Below the pieces are notes generated by a model. The model did no database searches. It worked only from the letters and a program-made list of their open reading frames with translations, and was not told where the DNA came from. DNA of 64,000 nucleotides. It comes from Halocafeteria seosinensis (taxonomy: Eukaryota; Sar; Bigyra; Bicosoecida). How positions within the stretch are numbered: the stretch's first letter is position 1; every line of letters begins with the position of its first letter. Made by a program: the position numbers and the translations under genes. The stretch spans positions 46,423 through 110,422 of the forward strand of contig LVLI01000234.1 in the NCBI GenBank assembly GCA_001687465.1, read 5' to 3'. Below, piece after piece: positions 33,133 to 45,708 of the stretch.

Positions 33133-36100
33133 ATGGCAGAGCAACCTCAACTTCAACATGGGGGAGGTGGTGGTGAGAATCGTAGCAGCCAGGGAGGGTC
33201 CTTGACGGTCAAGAAGTCTGGCGCTCTGCAAAAGCGTTTCGTGCAGATAATTTCGTACGCAATGCTTCGTTGGAGATACTCGCGAGAAGTTGATGTCAAC
33301 GCAGAGGGTGAAAATAAGCCTCATCATCCTGTTGTGGAGTTCCTCACAAAACCCCTTCCGTCCATCAGAGATGATATTTTCGATGATGTCCAGAATTCAT
33401 CAAATTCAACACCTGTAACCGAGCGCAACGATGAGGAACCCTCCATAGCGCACTTGGATAAGGAAACTATCGATGCACGCTTGAAAACACATCTGGAACA
33501 TTTGGCCACCATTCTGGAATCGTCCGAAATACCGGCTGAATTTGAATATTATCCAGATCCGTCCTCCTCTGCTTCGGAGCCCATTGCTCAGCCATCTCCA
33601 GTATTTCGGAATCATGTCTCCAGAGCCCTCACGTTGGCAACGAGGGACTACCTCGTCCACAAGGAGAAGCATTATTCTCCATTAGGGGAACGAGACGACT
33701 CTGGCATTCAAAAGTTCAGAGCTGTAATTGTTCGCACAATATGGGAGGTAAGCAAAACAAAAGCTGCATACGGCACCCAAGTCAACCTTGAATAGACGTA
33801 ACTGTTTAAGCATCCAGGTAACTCAATTGGTCGTCGAGTCTCTACGTCAAGGAATCGTTGGTTTGCATGATCCGGTATATCACCCAGGATTGACAGTCCT
33901 CTGCCATTGCATGCTAAGTTTGAAGAGTAAATGGGACCGTCAAGATGACCATATGACAACGATAGGCCATAGCGATAACTTGCGGGAGTATCTTAATCCT
34001 TCCGGAGACGGTACCTCATCGCTACCGGAATATGTGGAGGTAGACGTGGACGGATTTCTCGACGGTCTGTTAGAGGAGTTTCAGCAAAGGATGCGTAGCT
34101 GTTCACAGACGACAGTAGAAACCGAACCCTTCTTTATCAGCCTATCTTTTATCGTCTTGATAGCTGACGCTTTTGGGTTCACTATCACCGTTTCTCCTCC
34201 GCGGCTGCAGCTGATAGTGTCGCTACTCGAATTTGGCGCGAATAATTCCGCCAGGTATTTAGTGAGAAAGCTTTTTGGTAAGCCGCTGGCATTTAGCGTT
34301 CTTCGCTCTTGCTCTTAAAGGATCGTTGGATTGTGTTCTCTACAGTTGAGAAAGGGGCATGTCTCGATTCCATATCCAACATGCTTATTGACCAAGATAA
34401 ACGAAGATGTTGTCTGGATAGAGTGAGTGCATCCTTGTTCCGAACGAAGAGTGATAGCATTAAATTATTAAGCATCTACTCCATGAATGCAGTTTTTTCG
34501 CATTGCCAAGGAAAGAAATCTTATTGGGAAGACACTGGATGAATGTATTTCGCAGATAGAGGAGAAACGCCTGTGCCACGGTGCGCTTACGGGCCTCGTC
34601 AGTCCTTCCAGTAATTCAATTACTCATGTCGAGGAAAAACCAATATCATTTCCCTTCGAGGAATATTCTAGTTGTCCTTCGATACCCGCTTTAGAAGCTG
34701 CTCGTGTGGCGATGTTGTCCTTCTTTGTGTCAGAGTCGACCGCGCGCAGTAATGAGGACTCCCGTAGTAAGCCTAGTACAGTTTCGACAGTGCGCGCATC
34801 GTACTTAGAGGATGAATCAGACGGATTAAAAAAGTCATACGAACGTCTTGAGAGTCTTGGTAAAATTGTTGAGACATATCGCGAAAAGCTGTGTCAACTC
34901 GTGCTTCGAAATTTATCTACGAGTGACATAGTGGATGTTATTTTCCCCCAAGCAACAAATGAAACTTGTAGGAAGCGCATACTGATCGGTGATAGTAAAA
35001 TAGCAGAAGCTCTTCGTCTGGGCAATGCAACGAAGTGGGAAGCGTTAACACCCGTGGAAGTACTGAAGGAAGCGCAGAGCTTTTGCTCGGACTTACTACA
35101 GTATGTTCGCTCACCAGAAAGGGTACTGACAAACTCTATCAACCAACTGGTAGATAAGGGGAGGCTTGACCTCAGTGTTACGTTCGCTGGAACTGATTTG
35201 AGATTGCAAGTGTTTCTCGTTGATGCGCTTACAAGTAAAGGGAAAATAGAAGAGGCAAAATATTTGTCTCGTGAGTTTGAACTCAGCCGGCGAGTTGGGA
35301 CAGTGGTTGCAATTTTTGAAGGACTAAATTCGGTGGCTTTGTCTGGCTCTGAAGTTACGTATTCACCTCAATGGTTTAGTGCCCTGAAGCAGCGAAAGGA
35401 CAGTCAAATGCCAAAGCCGTTCACATCACGTTTCGGTTGTGACCTCAGCGAGCTTTTAAGAACGTACCCATCCGCGGAACAGGATCAGTGTCTGAATGTT
35501 CCTATGATATTTTACGATTCTATGGTGGGTTTTCTTCAGAATTCAAATTATCGCAACCTACGTGAGCCAATACGAGCGGTGGGACAACCGGAAATGACGG
35601 TACCAGTGGTCACAGTATCAACGCTAGAAGACGTCAATGGTCTTGCTGAACTTCTACATGTGCGGGTACACGCGACGGGCAGTTTCAGTTTGCCTATTGT
35701 TGGGCTAGATGTGGAGTGGAGGCCCAATAGTATATACGATTATGTTACACCTTCGTATGACTCTCTCGCTGATGCTGACCATACAGATTTTTTTCTTGGG
35801 AAATGGGCACTGCGTGCGAATGATGCGAGGACGTTTATAGGGCGGTACTATAACGATTTGCAAGACCAAGAGAATGGGTCTGTCGAATGGCCTGCGAGTA
35901 TTCTCCAATTGGCCACAAACGAAATCACGCTCCTCGTTGATCTATTGGCGCTGCAGCAAGACCCGTCAACCGAATTAGATACTGCCATGGATCACACTTT
36001 CGGAGATTTACTGCTAAGAAGCTCTTCCGTTTACATAACTGGGCATGGAGTTTCTGGAGATTTGCAAAAGATTGTGCGTACTCATCCTCGATGGCAGAAT

Positions 36101-37808
36101 GTATTCTCGATGGCCTCCACAGTAATTGATTTAAGGAATCTGCCTCTTTACGGTGACCCTCAAATGACGAATCCTCCGCGGTCTATTGGTCTGGCCAAGT
36201 TGGTGGACCAAATCCTGGGCTGGAAACTCCGCAAGAAGGAGCAGACTAGTGACTGGCAGCAAAGGCCGCTTTCAGGAGAACAGAAACGCTATGGAGCTAT
36301 AGACGCCTTTGTCGGTGTTGCTCTTGTGTGCTCATCGCTAGATATGCAAAGCTGGAGCGGGAGAAGTGGACTTGCGAGTGAAACGCTGAGATCCATTTCT
36401 GAAGATGTTCGGTTATCGCTGGGAGGGTTCAGCACTGATGAAGGCGGCATGTTTTGTTCGTTTTGGCATCGATACGTACCATCGTTAGACTTGGACTTTA
36501 TAAGGGATATGCAGAGCGTACTAAACATTCGGTGCCTACTATGCACTGTGCAGCCGGATGACATTAGTCTGGATGTCCGTCTTGCTGAACATGTGTGTGG
36601 AGAGTCTGCTTATCAAACATCCAAATTCATTGGGGTCAGTGTTGAGAGGATTGTGAAAACGCTTGCATTCACGGTTGCTGGCAAAAATGTCATCACATTA
36701 ATGCCGGGGCATCTAAATGTCGACCCAATGAAATTGTCCCGTCTCATGGGTGTTTCATCCAGAAAAGTAAGGTTGGCTTCGCGAGTCCATTGCGAGGCGA
36801 CGTACGGATATATACCTGGCGAATTTCCCCCAGTCGGATTCCCTCAAGACGTGCGCATTTTTATTGATACCTCTTTGGAATCTGCTGATTATGTGTACGG
36901 TGGGGGTGGTACCACCCGTCACATGTTAGTAACATATTTTGACGAACTCATACGTGTGAACAGGCACAACTCAAAAGGCATGGACCGAGTCTGCATTAGC
37001 GATCTGTCCAAATCAGGTAAGACTAGTAGCCAAATAGGTCATAGTGTTGCATTAAATTCCACGAATCGACTAGAGACGATCGACGATATGGGATTAGAGC
37101 ACTTATGGAATCCGCCAAAATTCTTGGCTGATTCCATGTTAGGACGCCTAGTTCGCTGGTTGCGCGTAATTGGCGTCGACTGCTTGGATACGGAGCGCAC
37201 TACACCCAGGGAAGACATGGTGAAGAAATCTCTAGAGACGGATCGAATACTTCTTACTCGAGATGCAAAAGTAGGTGCGTATTTCGACACTGTGTGGGAG
37301 AGTATCGTCTTCACTTTATTTCCTCATGCACAGTTAGTGTCGAGGAAAGATTTGTATCTAGCATTTTTAGTTCGGGACAACGAGACGGCTGACCAATTCA
37401 AGCAGGTAAGCTTGTTGGCCTTTGCAGAAGGCGGCACAGTTAGAGACTCTTTTGTTTCCTAACAGGTTACCGAGCACTTTGGTATCGTCTGCTCCCCCTC
37501 CGGGCTAATGTCTCGTTGTGCGAAATGCAATGGGGAGGGATACTACAGACTAGATCGTGACACAGTCCGAGAAAAGTACAGCCATATTGTCCATGAGAAG
37601 GTATGCAATTGCATTTTTATCTTTTTTTGTGTGCATTTCCTCCTCGCTGCATCTTTGGCTACTCTCATCCGATCTCCAGGTGCTCCAAACAGTGGAAGAG
37701 TACTGGCAATGTAGATCATGCGGAAAATTGTATTGGGAAGGCCCAAAGTTTTACGATACACGTGAAAAGTTTGAGGCTATTCTTCACGAATATGAGAAAG
37801 TCTTCTAG
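33133..37808 (+). CDS. EXD3/Mut7-like nuclease fused to a YbaK deacylase domain
   Basis: Six exons (33133-33747, 33818-34277, 34346-34422, 34493-37405, 37466-37600, 37680-37808) give 1442 residues. The N-terminal 760 residues are helical with no named domain. A DEDDy 3'-5' exonuclease follows: GLDVEW near residue 790, GDLQKI, and YGAID (Y-x3-D) with all catalytic residues. Residues about 1085-1205 are a YbaK/ProX-type aminoacyl-tRNA deacylase domain: SxERIVKTLAF with the catalytic-type lysine, PGHLNVDPMKLSRLMG, ASRVHCEATYGYIPGE, DTSLESADYVYGGGG. Residues from about 1255 are Mut7-C (PIN-like RNase): ADSMLGRLVRWLRVIG, ILLTRDAK, then a zinc ribbon CAKC...CRSC in the last two exons. Animal EXD3 and worm mut-7 act in small-RNA biology and lack the YbaK part. 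Confidence 0.9.
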
Positions 37809-38046
37809 AATTGCAGAGATCGATTCGGCTAACCGGTTTTGTGTTGAACGAATCAAAGCACAAATGCTCGACGCGGTGATGTCTACCTAGTCTCGATACT
37901 GTTCAGACTTCGTGATAGTGGAGGTGAAATGGTGGTTTGGCAGTATGGACAAGGCAATGTACCGGTAGAGTTGCAAAGATAACCGTTGATGAAGTGCGGC
38001 AGAAGTTCTCTGTCTAGCAATCAATGTGTATAGCACCGAGGATTAG
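37809..38046. other. 3' flank of the nuclease gene
   Basis: No gene seen. The stretch leads into the 78-bp tandem repeats. Confidence 0.5.
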
Positions 38047-38280
38047 AAGTTTTGGCTGAGCAAACAAGCATACAATGTGTTTTTGTTACTCTTGGAACTT
38101 GGGGTTCTAGTCGCCGTGTGGCGAAGTGTTGCGTGAGCAAACAAAGCACGCGATGTGTTTTTGTTAACTCTTACAACTTCGGGTTCTAGTCGCCGCATGG
38201 CGAAGTGTTGGCTGAGCAAACAAAGCATGCAATGTGTTTTTGTTACTCTTACAACTTCGGGTTCTAGTCGCCGCGTGGCG
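38047..38280. repeat. Three tandem copies of a 77-79-bp repeat
   Basis: Copies at 38047-38123, 38124-38202 and 38203-38280 share aagtgttggctgagcaaac near the start, tgtttttgtta in the middle and gggttctagtcgccg at the end. Copies 2 and 3 are closest. Small open frames across it are by-products of the repeat. Confidence 0.9.
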
Positions 38281-38301
38281 AACATGACGGCCAAACTGTC
38301 T

Positions 38302-38348
38302 GTCACGTTGATGCGCCACAATGTTAAGATGTGGCGCATCAACGTGAC
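38302..38348. repeat. Perfect 19-bp inverted repeat with 9-nt loop
   Basis: Left arm 38302-38320 (GTCACGTTGATGCGCCACA) and right arm 38330-38348 are exactly complementary. It begins 21 bp after the third 78-bp repeat copy and would form a very stable hairpin in DNA or RNA. Confidence 0.9.
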
Positions 38349-38510
38349 CTGTAGACTACACATCTTCCGGTAGGAACAAAACTAGTATATACGGTCGAAG
38401 TTGGGGCACACGCTCGCTATTTTAGTCTCTGTTTTTGTCCTGCCTTGGCCGTGACGAAGGTATTTCCAGTTCCGGCTAAGGCTTCACCAATGGGTCTCGT
38501 AGACAGGGTT

Positions 38511-39068
38511 CTAAGCTGAGGATGAATAAGTCGGCGTCCTCTTCAATCGTATTGTAAGTTTCCTCATCACAAACTTAAATTCAGTAGCATCACCAGCTCC
38601 AGATATATCACCATCCTCAATAGAAGAACCAGTAGCCGCACCGACATACTGGTCACCGTGTCCTGTGGACGTGGTATGGGTACCTGTTCTTAATTGTTCA
38701 TAGCCTACCCATGAAGAATTCGAAAGGACTAAGATGCAGTTAATCACAGTTCTGCACACAAGAGAGTATGTGGAGTAATCGCGCATATAATGCAAGGGAA
38801 CCAGACAGTTTGTACAATGTACTACCACATTCACTCGACTCGACTCGGTTAGTTCAGTCGCAAGTGCGACTGATGTGGATACCTTCGACAACTTGTTTGG
38901 CGCATCGCATCCGGTCAAAATACGATCCTGTATAAGAATTGCCGTATCTCTCATTGCAATTTCATTAGTGTTGCAACTTTGAAGCCTTGTTGCTGTGGTT
39001 AAAGCATTGAAAGTTAAATTCCGGCAGCACGGGAAGGAGGGGCAAACAAATAACGCGCGTTTTCTCAT
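38511..39068 (-). CDS. Hypothetical protein, 185 residues
   Basis: An uninterrupted frame from the ATG at 39068 to the stop at 38511. It diverges from the coiled-coil gene starting at 39114, only 45 bp away. There is no signal peptide or membrane segment. The middle (VNVVVHCTNCLVPLHYMRDYSTY) has a C-x2-C pair and mixed secondary structure. The end is polar and basic. Family unknown. Frame length and a clean start favour a gene, but no homology supports it. Confidence 0.4.
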   Translation of the reverse strand: MRKRALFVCPSFPCCRNLTFNALTTATRLQSCNTNEIAMRDTAILIQDRILTGCDAPNKLSKVSTSVALATELTESSRVNVVVHCTNCLVPLHYMRDYSTYSLVCRTVINCILVLSNSSWVGYEQLRTGTHTTSTGHGDQYVGAATGSSIEDGDISGAGDATEFKFVMRKLTIRLKRTPTYSSSA

Positions 39069-39113
39069 TCGGCTTCATTCCCAGTCCCATTTTTCACGCT
39101 ATCTCAGTGAAAT

Positions 39114-42100
39114 ATGGCGGATTCTGGACATGATACCCCCGAAGACAAGCAGATGGAGAATGTGAATGAACTGGAGCACAAAGAAGCACTTGCTCAGACT
39201 TCGCACACGCGTCGCAACCGCACCCCTCCAGAGTCTTTCCCCACTGCTGAGAGTAAGCACGACCCCGGGGACCATGGACAAAAGGATGCGACAATTGCGG
39301 GGTACAAACCGGCCGAACGTCGTCACCATCGTTCTGCAGAGGACAGCCATCGAGCAAGAGAGCGGAGGAGTCAAGAAGCGCGTTTTTCCGGTAAAAGTGG
39401 TGGTACAAAGGATGAGCGCGATCAGAAACATTCCCGGAAATTGTCCCCACAAGGGCAGAAACTGCGTCTACGAAAATATTTGGACAAAAAATTCTCCACG
39501 GCGGACTACGACCAGACGCTCTGCAAAATCTTTGCCGACCAGCAGCCCGGCAGTAGTGACAGCTCTGCGTTTCAAGTCCAGCAACTAGCCGGACGCTACT
39601 CGCCGGATTCCTCGAGTACTCAACCACTACCACACATGGTATCTACTGCGTATTATCCCCAGGAGGAAACAAAACATAGCACCCGTGGTAACAGCGTGTA
39701 CTTAATTGAGCTGAATAAGCTGAGGAAGAAAAACCACACTTACAAGCACTTACTGAAGCAGAGCCGAAGTGATGTAAGCCAGCATACTTGTAAAAATTCG
39801 TGAAACCTGTGCTATCCGGTTATCGTATAGTTTTCACTACCGCAGATTAAGGAGATGCAGAAGATAGTAGATGATGCCGCTCACACCCAGCATAACCAAG
39901 TTGAGGAGAAAACCGCACTTTCGAGACAGTTGGAGAATGTAAAACATCAATATAGAGACATGGAAAGTTCTTACAAAGAGAGACTGGATCAGTTGCAGCA
40001 ACAGATATCTCAATTTAAGGAAGAAAATGCAAGGCTCAAAGACCAGAACTCTATGATGGAACAACGTGAGGGAGAGTTGAAGAGTCAGATGCAGAGATTA
40101 GAGCAGGACGTCGAACGCGGTGAATCGAGAATAGCGGAACTCAATGAGCAAATCAAGGATAAACAGAAGGAGATGGACCGGCTCAACGAGTCTCTAGCAT
40201 CTGAGCAGACATCCCAGGAGAGAGTTCGTCAACTCCAGGAGGAACTGAGACACTCGCTGAGCGAACTTACTGAGGCTAAGCAAGGGTCAAAACTGGAGTT
40301 GCAACAATTACGGGATCGAAATAAAACGCTAGAAGCCAAAGTTTCTGATCTAGAAAACCGTATTGTTACACTTCACGAAGAGGCTGCGGGAAAGAAGCAT
40401 TTGGAAAAGGAAAACGCTGATTTACGGGAATCGCGAGACTCATTTAAACAGCAGGTAGACTCGCTGCGAGAACAGTACTGGAGTGAAAGGGAACGGTCCC
40501 TAGAATTGAATTACCGCTGTAAACAAGCAGAGGGGGAGATAAACAAAGTACAAACGGATCGCACGGCACAGCAGAAGCCTTCTCCGACAGTCAATCAAAC
40601 GGATAGATCCACATTGAATCTGCTTCTTGCTCATAGAAGATGTTTCAGTGTCTCCCTTCCGCATGTAACTGCTAAGGAAAACAATCAAATCACTGTTGAC
40701 ACCAACTCGTTTTGCGAACTTATGGACACCATCCGAGCAACGCAGCGCATGGTGTCAGCGTTCGGGAGATGGAGAGCATTGACGCTAGCCGGCCATTTGG
40801 AATGTGCGCAGCAGTCTAGAGAAAATGCAACGCTCGAATGTGGGAAATTGAGGGCCATTATCGCGTATCTCTCTAAACAACTTTCACGAAAGCAAGCACT
40901 ATTTCAGACTTGGAGTCTATGGAAATCTCTTCATCGACAGCGAGAGCTTCAGAAGGCTGGGCAAAACCCGAAAGAATCTTGTTCGGCCGCTGAGACAAAG
41001 CCAGGGGCACCCCTTGGAACGGTTGCCATCTCACGCACGAGTGCGATATCCCAGCAATCAGTAGGTGGCATGCAAAATCATTGCGGTTCGTCTCATGGAG
41101 ATGATGAGGCCGCCGGGTTTCCTACCAACGTGAATCCTGCTGAGGTGCCGGTGTCAAACCGTCAGACAGGTAACAATAATAAACCTCCCGCGCCTCCAAC
41201 TTCAGAGGGAATACATGCCTTGCAGAAGTCCCGAGTTGAAGAGACCGACAAACAATACGATGCTTCGGCGGCAACAGTGAACCATGGAATCGCTGATTCC
41301 GAATATGGTGCCCCCGATGGAATGAGACAAACGGAAGGTGACTTATCGCATGCTCCGTATGCAGGACGCTCCCCGTCGAAAGGGACCGTAGAGGGAGAAG
41401 CGGATCAACATCGAACCATACTCGCTTCCGAGCATAAAGAACATCACTTGCCATATCATCATAAACGTTTCACAACGGAAGCAGGAGTCACCGGACACGT
41501 TTCGGGGGAAGGGCATTCTACATCAACAGAAGCCATGAGGAGTGAAGAGTACCAGCAAGATCACACCACCATCGCATCCGAGCAAGATGAGCAGCACGTA
41601 TCTAGTTATGATATGCGCTCGCCCGCTGTAGCTGTTGGGGAGGGAAGGTTGGACCAACAGGGGCGCAATAAACAAGAAACGTTACAGGAAGAGTCAAGCA
41701 ATGAATTAGCATTTGAGGCACAGCCGCCTACTCAGGAAAAAGAAATCCCGGGGGATTCCTTTAAACGGGAAAGACTCCGCGAACACGAGAGCGCCTCTGC
41801 TCCAAACGCCGTGCCCACTGCGTCAGTATACCCGAACTCAGTTTCAAGTGATGAGGGCACACCTATTTTGAGTAGCCACAAACCACTAAATGTTGATGGG
41901 CACACTACGACACAGTGCTCTGCTTCGTCAGCTACTTTAGCTATCCAGGTTTCTACGGCGAACTGTTCGTCTGCAACATCAGAGTATGATAGTCCGTTCC
42001 TTAACAAATATGAGGAGTCGGGTCAAACGGGATGGAAAGATGTCTCAGCGAATGTAGTTACGAGAGCAACACAGTATGCTGAAGGAACGGTCGTCCAGAA

Positions 42101-44144
42101 CTGTCGTCAAACCCATTCTCAACAAGTTACGTCCGTAGAGAGGCAAGACGTTATGCCGATGCAATCTAAGCGGGAAACGAAGCCTGGAAGAAGTCCACCA
42201 TGGTATCCAGCAGGCCAGCAACTGGCAAACGCTGTAGTCAGGCTAACAAAGGCTTTCCGTGAGCAAAGTGAGCGCTCAGTCGAACGAACTATTTCAAAAA
42301 CACCACAACCAACAGCAAACAAGCCAGACTCAACTGAAGCAGAAAGAAAGACGTCAGGCGCTAAACGTCCTGCGTGGAGATTTGACAGCTCTAGAAAACC
42401 TAAGAGGAGCCAAAGCTACGGCCCAGAACTCCGGAAGAAGCATTCTACGTCCAAAAAAGAAAGGTTCCCCTCGATTTTGACGAGAGGTGACAGCGTCGAT
42501 GCTAGCCACGAGCGTCAGCGTCCAACAAGCCGAAGAAGGACTCCAAAACGGGCTAGCACTACTCGCTCGAGCAGCACGCCCCGCACAGCTACATGTATGG
42601 GCCGTAAACAGGATGCATTCTTTCCGGATGCTCCTGAAGAGTCACAGGATGTCCTGGAACACGATGAGGAAGAAGAGAAAGAACCGGAAGAGGCGGCTCA
42701 AGGAGAGGAAGAAAATCTCTCAGTTGAGGAACATGCTGAAGAAAACTTTAGATACGTAATGTTCTCCCCTTTCGGCAACTTTTATGTCAAGAGTGCGATA
42801 GGAAGTTTCCCTCAAATTCGGGAGACCTGGTCATCTTCTATTGACGCTCTTTGGAAGTGGAACGAGCATACTCTCCGGAACGGAAGAGCAACGGATACGT
42901 GGGCGGACTGGTTCAACAGCTGCGTATCTTTGCGACAAAGCTTTCGGGGTAGCACAAGCAAAGAGGAGATACTTCAGCACTACCCTTTGCTTAAGTCCCT
43001 GTTCACTGATGCAATCCTCCAGGAGAATCCTCAGGAGAACACACTGCAACTCGTGTCTTTGGTGTTCCATCGCTTGATTTGTGCTTCAGACGAGGTCATA
43101 ACTGATTTGACGCAGTCTGGAGGTGGGGAGAAATATAAAATATCTAGGGCTAGTGCTACAGACGACATCAAACGATTCGTCAGAGTGGAGGTAGGCATAC
43201 AGAAACTGCAGCAGGATATTCTGAATTTGAAGAAGGACGAGACTGCGTTGGGAAGTCAATGCGAAGATTTGGGAGTCCAGGTTCGCGTCCACAACAGAAG
43301 GTTGATCCAACTTATAGGAGAACATCTTGGTCGCATTGTCAAGTTCCTTGTGAAATTTGCGGTCTGGAGCGGTCCGGAGAATGAGACAAACGAGCACTCT
43401 GCCGAAGACGCGTTGGGCCAGCTACATCACTTGCAAAAGTTGACTTCGCTGGTTGCTATATGTTGCAGCACCGGCTATCTTGGAGTATTGCTGGAAACAA
43501 GTCTTGCTTTCGAATCCTCTCTTAACAAACGTTGCAAATTCTGCAAGAGTAAAATGTTCCATACATGGCTTCAATTCCTAAGCCAAGAATTTACTCGTGA
43601 GGTGCTCTCTCATGCGGCTACTCACTTGTCTACCAAATCGGAGCACGAGGAGTCTGATTCCTCCAGTGAAAAGTTTTCGTCAAAGATGGAGACTGCATTT
43701 AACATGCTAAATCGCCCGTCTGAGGGTTTTGTCACGGAAGACGAGGCTAAGGGGAACGAGTCAGCCCTCCGCAGCAGTCTCAGTCAAGGGTCTTCTGGAA
43801 TTCTTCCTTTCGAGAGGTTCTCGCACATTGTAGGAGAACTGCGATCTACTTATGGTCTGAAAGAAACTTTGGAACAAACGGCTGTCGAGGAACATGGAAA
43901 GCAACATTGCTTTATAGATACGCTGAACATGATGGTGAGGATCCTGCGGTACCTTCAGAATAGCTTGGAATCGAATCCAGATAACAAACACAGGCTTACA
44001 GAATCGGTCTCTCTGCTATTGGCATCGTTGCTCCTCAGGGCAACCTCCATTGTCACAATTGAATCGTGTCCAGATTCCAAGAATCGTCTTGGTTCCAAAG
44101 GAAGTAAGAGTGTCGGATCCAGGCGCACCAAAGACGAAGTCTAA
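39114..44144 (+). CDS. Large coiled-coil protein of unknown family
   Basis: Two exons (39114-39773, 39846-44144) give 1652 residues. Residues about 1-220 are charged and disordered (S/H/R/Q). A near-continuous coiled coil runs from about 221 to 460 (QLQQQISQFKEENARLKDQN, with regular heptads). A helical segment around 500-600 contains RWRALTLAGHLECAQQSRENA. Residues about 620-1190 are low-complexity; two copies of a unit of about 60 residues are visible (T-I-L-A-S-E-H-K-E-H and T-T-I-A-S-E-Q-D-E-Q). The last 450 residues fold as helices (LHHLQKLTSLVAICCSTGYLGVLLE). The plan suits a structural or centrosomal/ciliary scaffold, but no named family is recognised. Confidence 0.8.
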
Positions 44145-44407
44145 TGACATCGCAGCAGCTTGCCGTCTTGGGCTGAACAGGAGAGACTAGGGTAAAGAGA
44201 TGGATATACATTTTGTAAGGCAGCGTAAGTGTTACGCTTTTTACCATATGTTGAGAAGGGTTATATGCATCGTCTGGAAAGGGCAGATGCAACTTGATAC
44301 AGTCTAGAAAAGTAGCAAAGGCTATTGATAGAGATAAGAAGGGATGAGTTCCCTTGGCTGGCTTGATGCAGCAGCCTTGAGTAAAGAAAATGAAACATAA
44401 GTGCTTT

Positions 44408-45289
44408 CTACGCAAAAGTCTGAATGGCTTCTCGAGACATGTGCTGTTTCAACAGCTGCGCTACCTCATCGTGTCCAGTGTGGACCGCGAGATCATACGG
44501 GGTTTGACCAGCCTGTAGACAAAATCGATAGGACGTCAAACAGGAGTGCGTTAACCAAGTTAATTCTAATGTATACATACAAAGTTCTTGAGCGTTAGAT
44601 TGGCTCGTCCAGAGTCCAGTATGATTTGAGCTGCTTCCATGTAGCCCAAGTACGCTGCCCAATGCAGTGGTGTATGCTGGCTCTGGTCCATTGAGTTGAC
44701 ATCGGCATTATATTCGTTCACCAGCATTTCAATTATCTCCTCGGGGGGAGCAAAATTAGGGTGTTTGTTTGAATACAGCGGATTCTTGGTGGTCCGCTTC
44801 AAGATGCAGCCGCTTAGAGGTGTTTTATGATACTGCGTTCCACGTTCCGAGGTGACCAAGCAAGCTGTTGAACACTCAAAGAGGGGTGATTTCCACATAC
44901 TTTGGGGTTCTTCCGGTCGACATCATCGGGGTATTTGTCAAGTAAAACTTGGGCGACTTTTTTGAAACCATTCTGACAGGCGGCATACAGGGGTGTTCTT
45001 CCTTCCTGCACGCATTCCATGACGCAGTTCCAAGCGACCCAAGAGAAGACAGGAATGGGAGATGAATACTGTTACGCACCTCATCCAATCCGATATGGTT
45101 GATGTTCAAATGAGGGTACTGGGAGAACAAATGGGAGATGACCTTCGCGTCACCGGTGTCTTCACAGGCTTGTTTCAGCTCTCTTTTATCTTTGATTGTG
45201 AGCTTCAAGGGGAACTCCATGGCCACTTCGTCAGCATCTTCCCCTGCCGAGTGGGACGAGGAAGCGGGAGATGAGTGCTCGTTGCCCAT
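44408..45289 (-). CDS. Small ankyrin-repeat protein with predicted N-myristoylation
   Basis: Four exons on the minus strand (45289-45080, 45005-44901, 44832-44581, 44512-44408), all phase 0, give 223 residues. The start MGNEHSS fits an N-myristoylation signal (Gly-2, Ser-6), so membrane attachment is predicted. Exon 1 encodes a helical cap (KDKRELKQACEDTGDAKVI...GLDE) homologous to the caps of the genes at 17629 and 19507. Exon 2 (105 bp) holds EGRTPLYAACQNGFKKVAQVLL. Exon 3 holds two units, including SQHTPLHWAAYLGYMEAAQIIL. Exon 4 (105 bp) holds AGQTPYDLAVHTGHDEVAQLL and the end. The splice sites are standard (gtgcgt, gtatgt, gtatgt with cag acceptors). Confidence 0.85.
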
Positions 45290-45660
45290 CGTACACTACA
45301 TACCCGGTACGGAAGCTCCACTGTACAACCAACCGGGTAGCGAGGTTTCTTCGCCTTCAACAACACTTTGTACCAGTCGCTCTAGCGAGAATACAATACA
45401 GGCACCCTACGTTTGGTGCTCTATGTTCCTACCCAAAGACACTCTGTTTGTCTCAAAAAACTTACATACGCACGCATCAATTGCGTAGACAACACATTCG
45501 GGCGGTGAATACTATTCTACCGAGGGTGTTTGTTGCCTGTCTGCGACGTCCTGTGTGTCACCCAGTGTGTGCGGAGACTGCAGGAACAGCGAGCCCGTCG
45601 CTGCTTAACACGCGTTAAGAGGATGCGGTCAACTTCCCGGCCGGTGGGCTATCTGTCACA

Positions 45661-45662
<2 letters not shown>

Positions 45663-45706
<44 letters not shown>
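45663..45706. repeat. (TG)n microsatellite, about 22 units
   Basis: A pure TG/GT run just inside the left 42-bp inverted repeat. It probably varies between individuals. Confidence 0.9.

Positions 45707-45708
<2 letters not shown>

Noticed and set aside
34309-34345. Acceptor at 34319 for exon 3 of the nuclease gene
   Set aside because: It leads to a stop within ten codons given the phase of exon 2. The acceptor at 34345 restores a continuous frame.
38047-38280. CRISPR-like array
   Set aside because: The units are adjacent near-identical tandem repeats with no unique spacers, in a eukaryotic genome.
38043-38363. 106-codon minus-strand frame
   Set aside because: The apparent protein is the 78-bp tandem repeat read three times; its periodicity comes from DNA, not a conserved protein.
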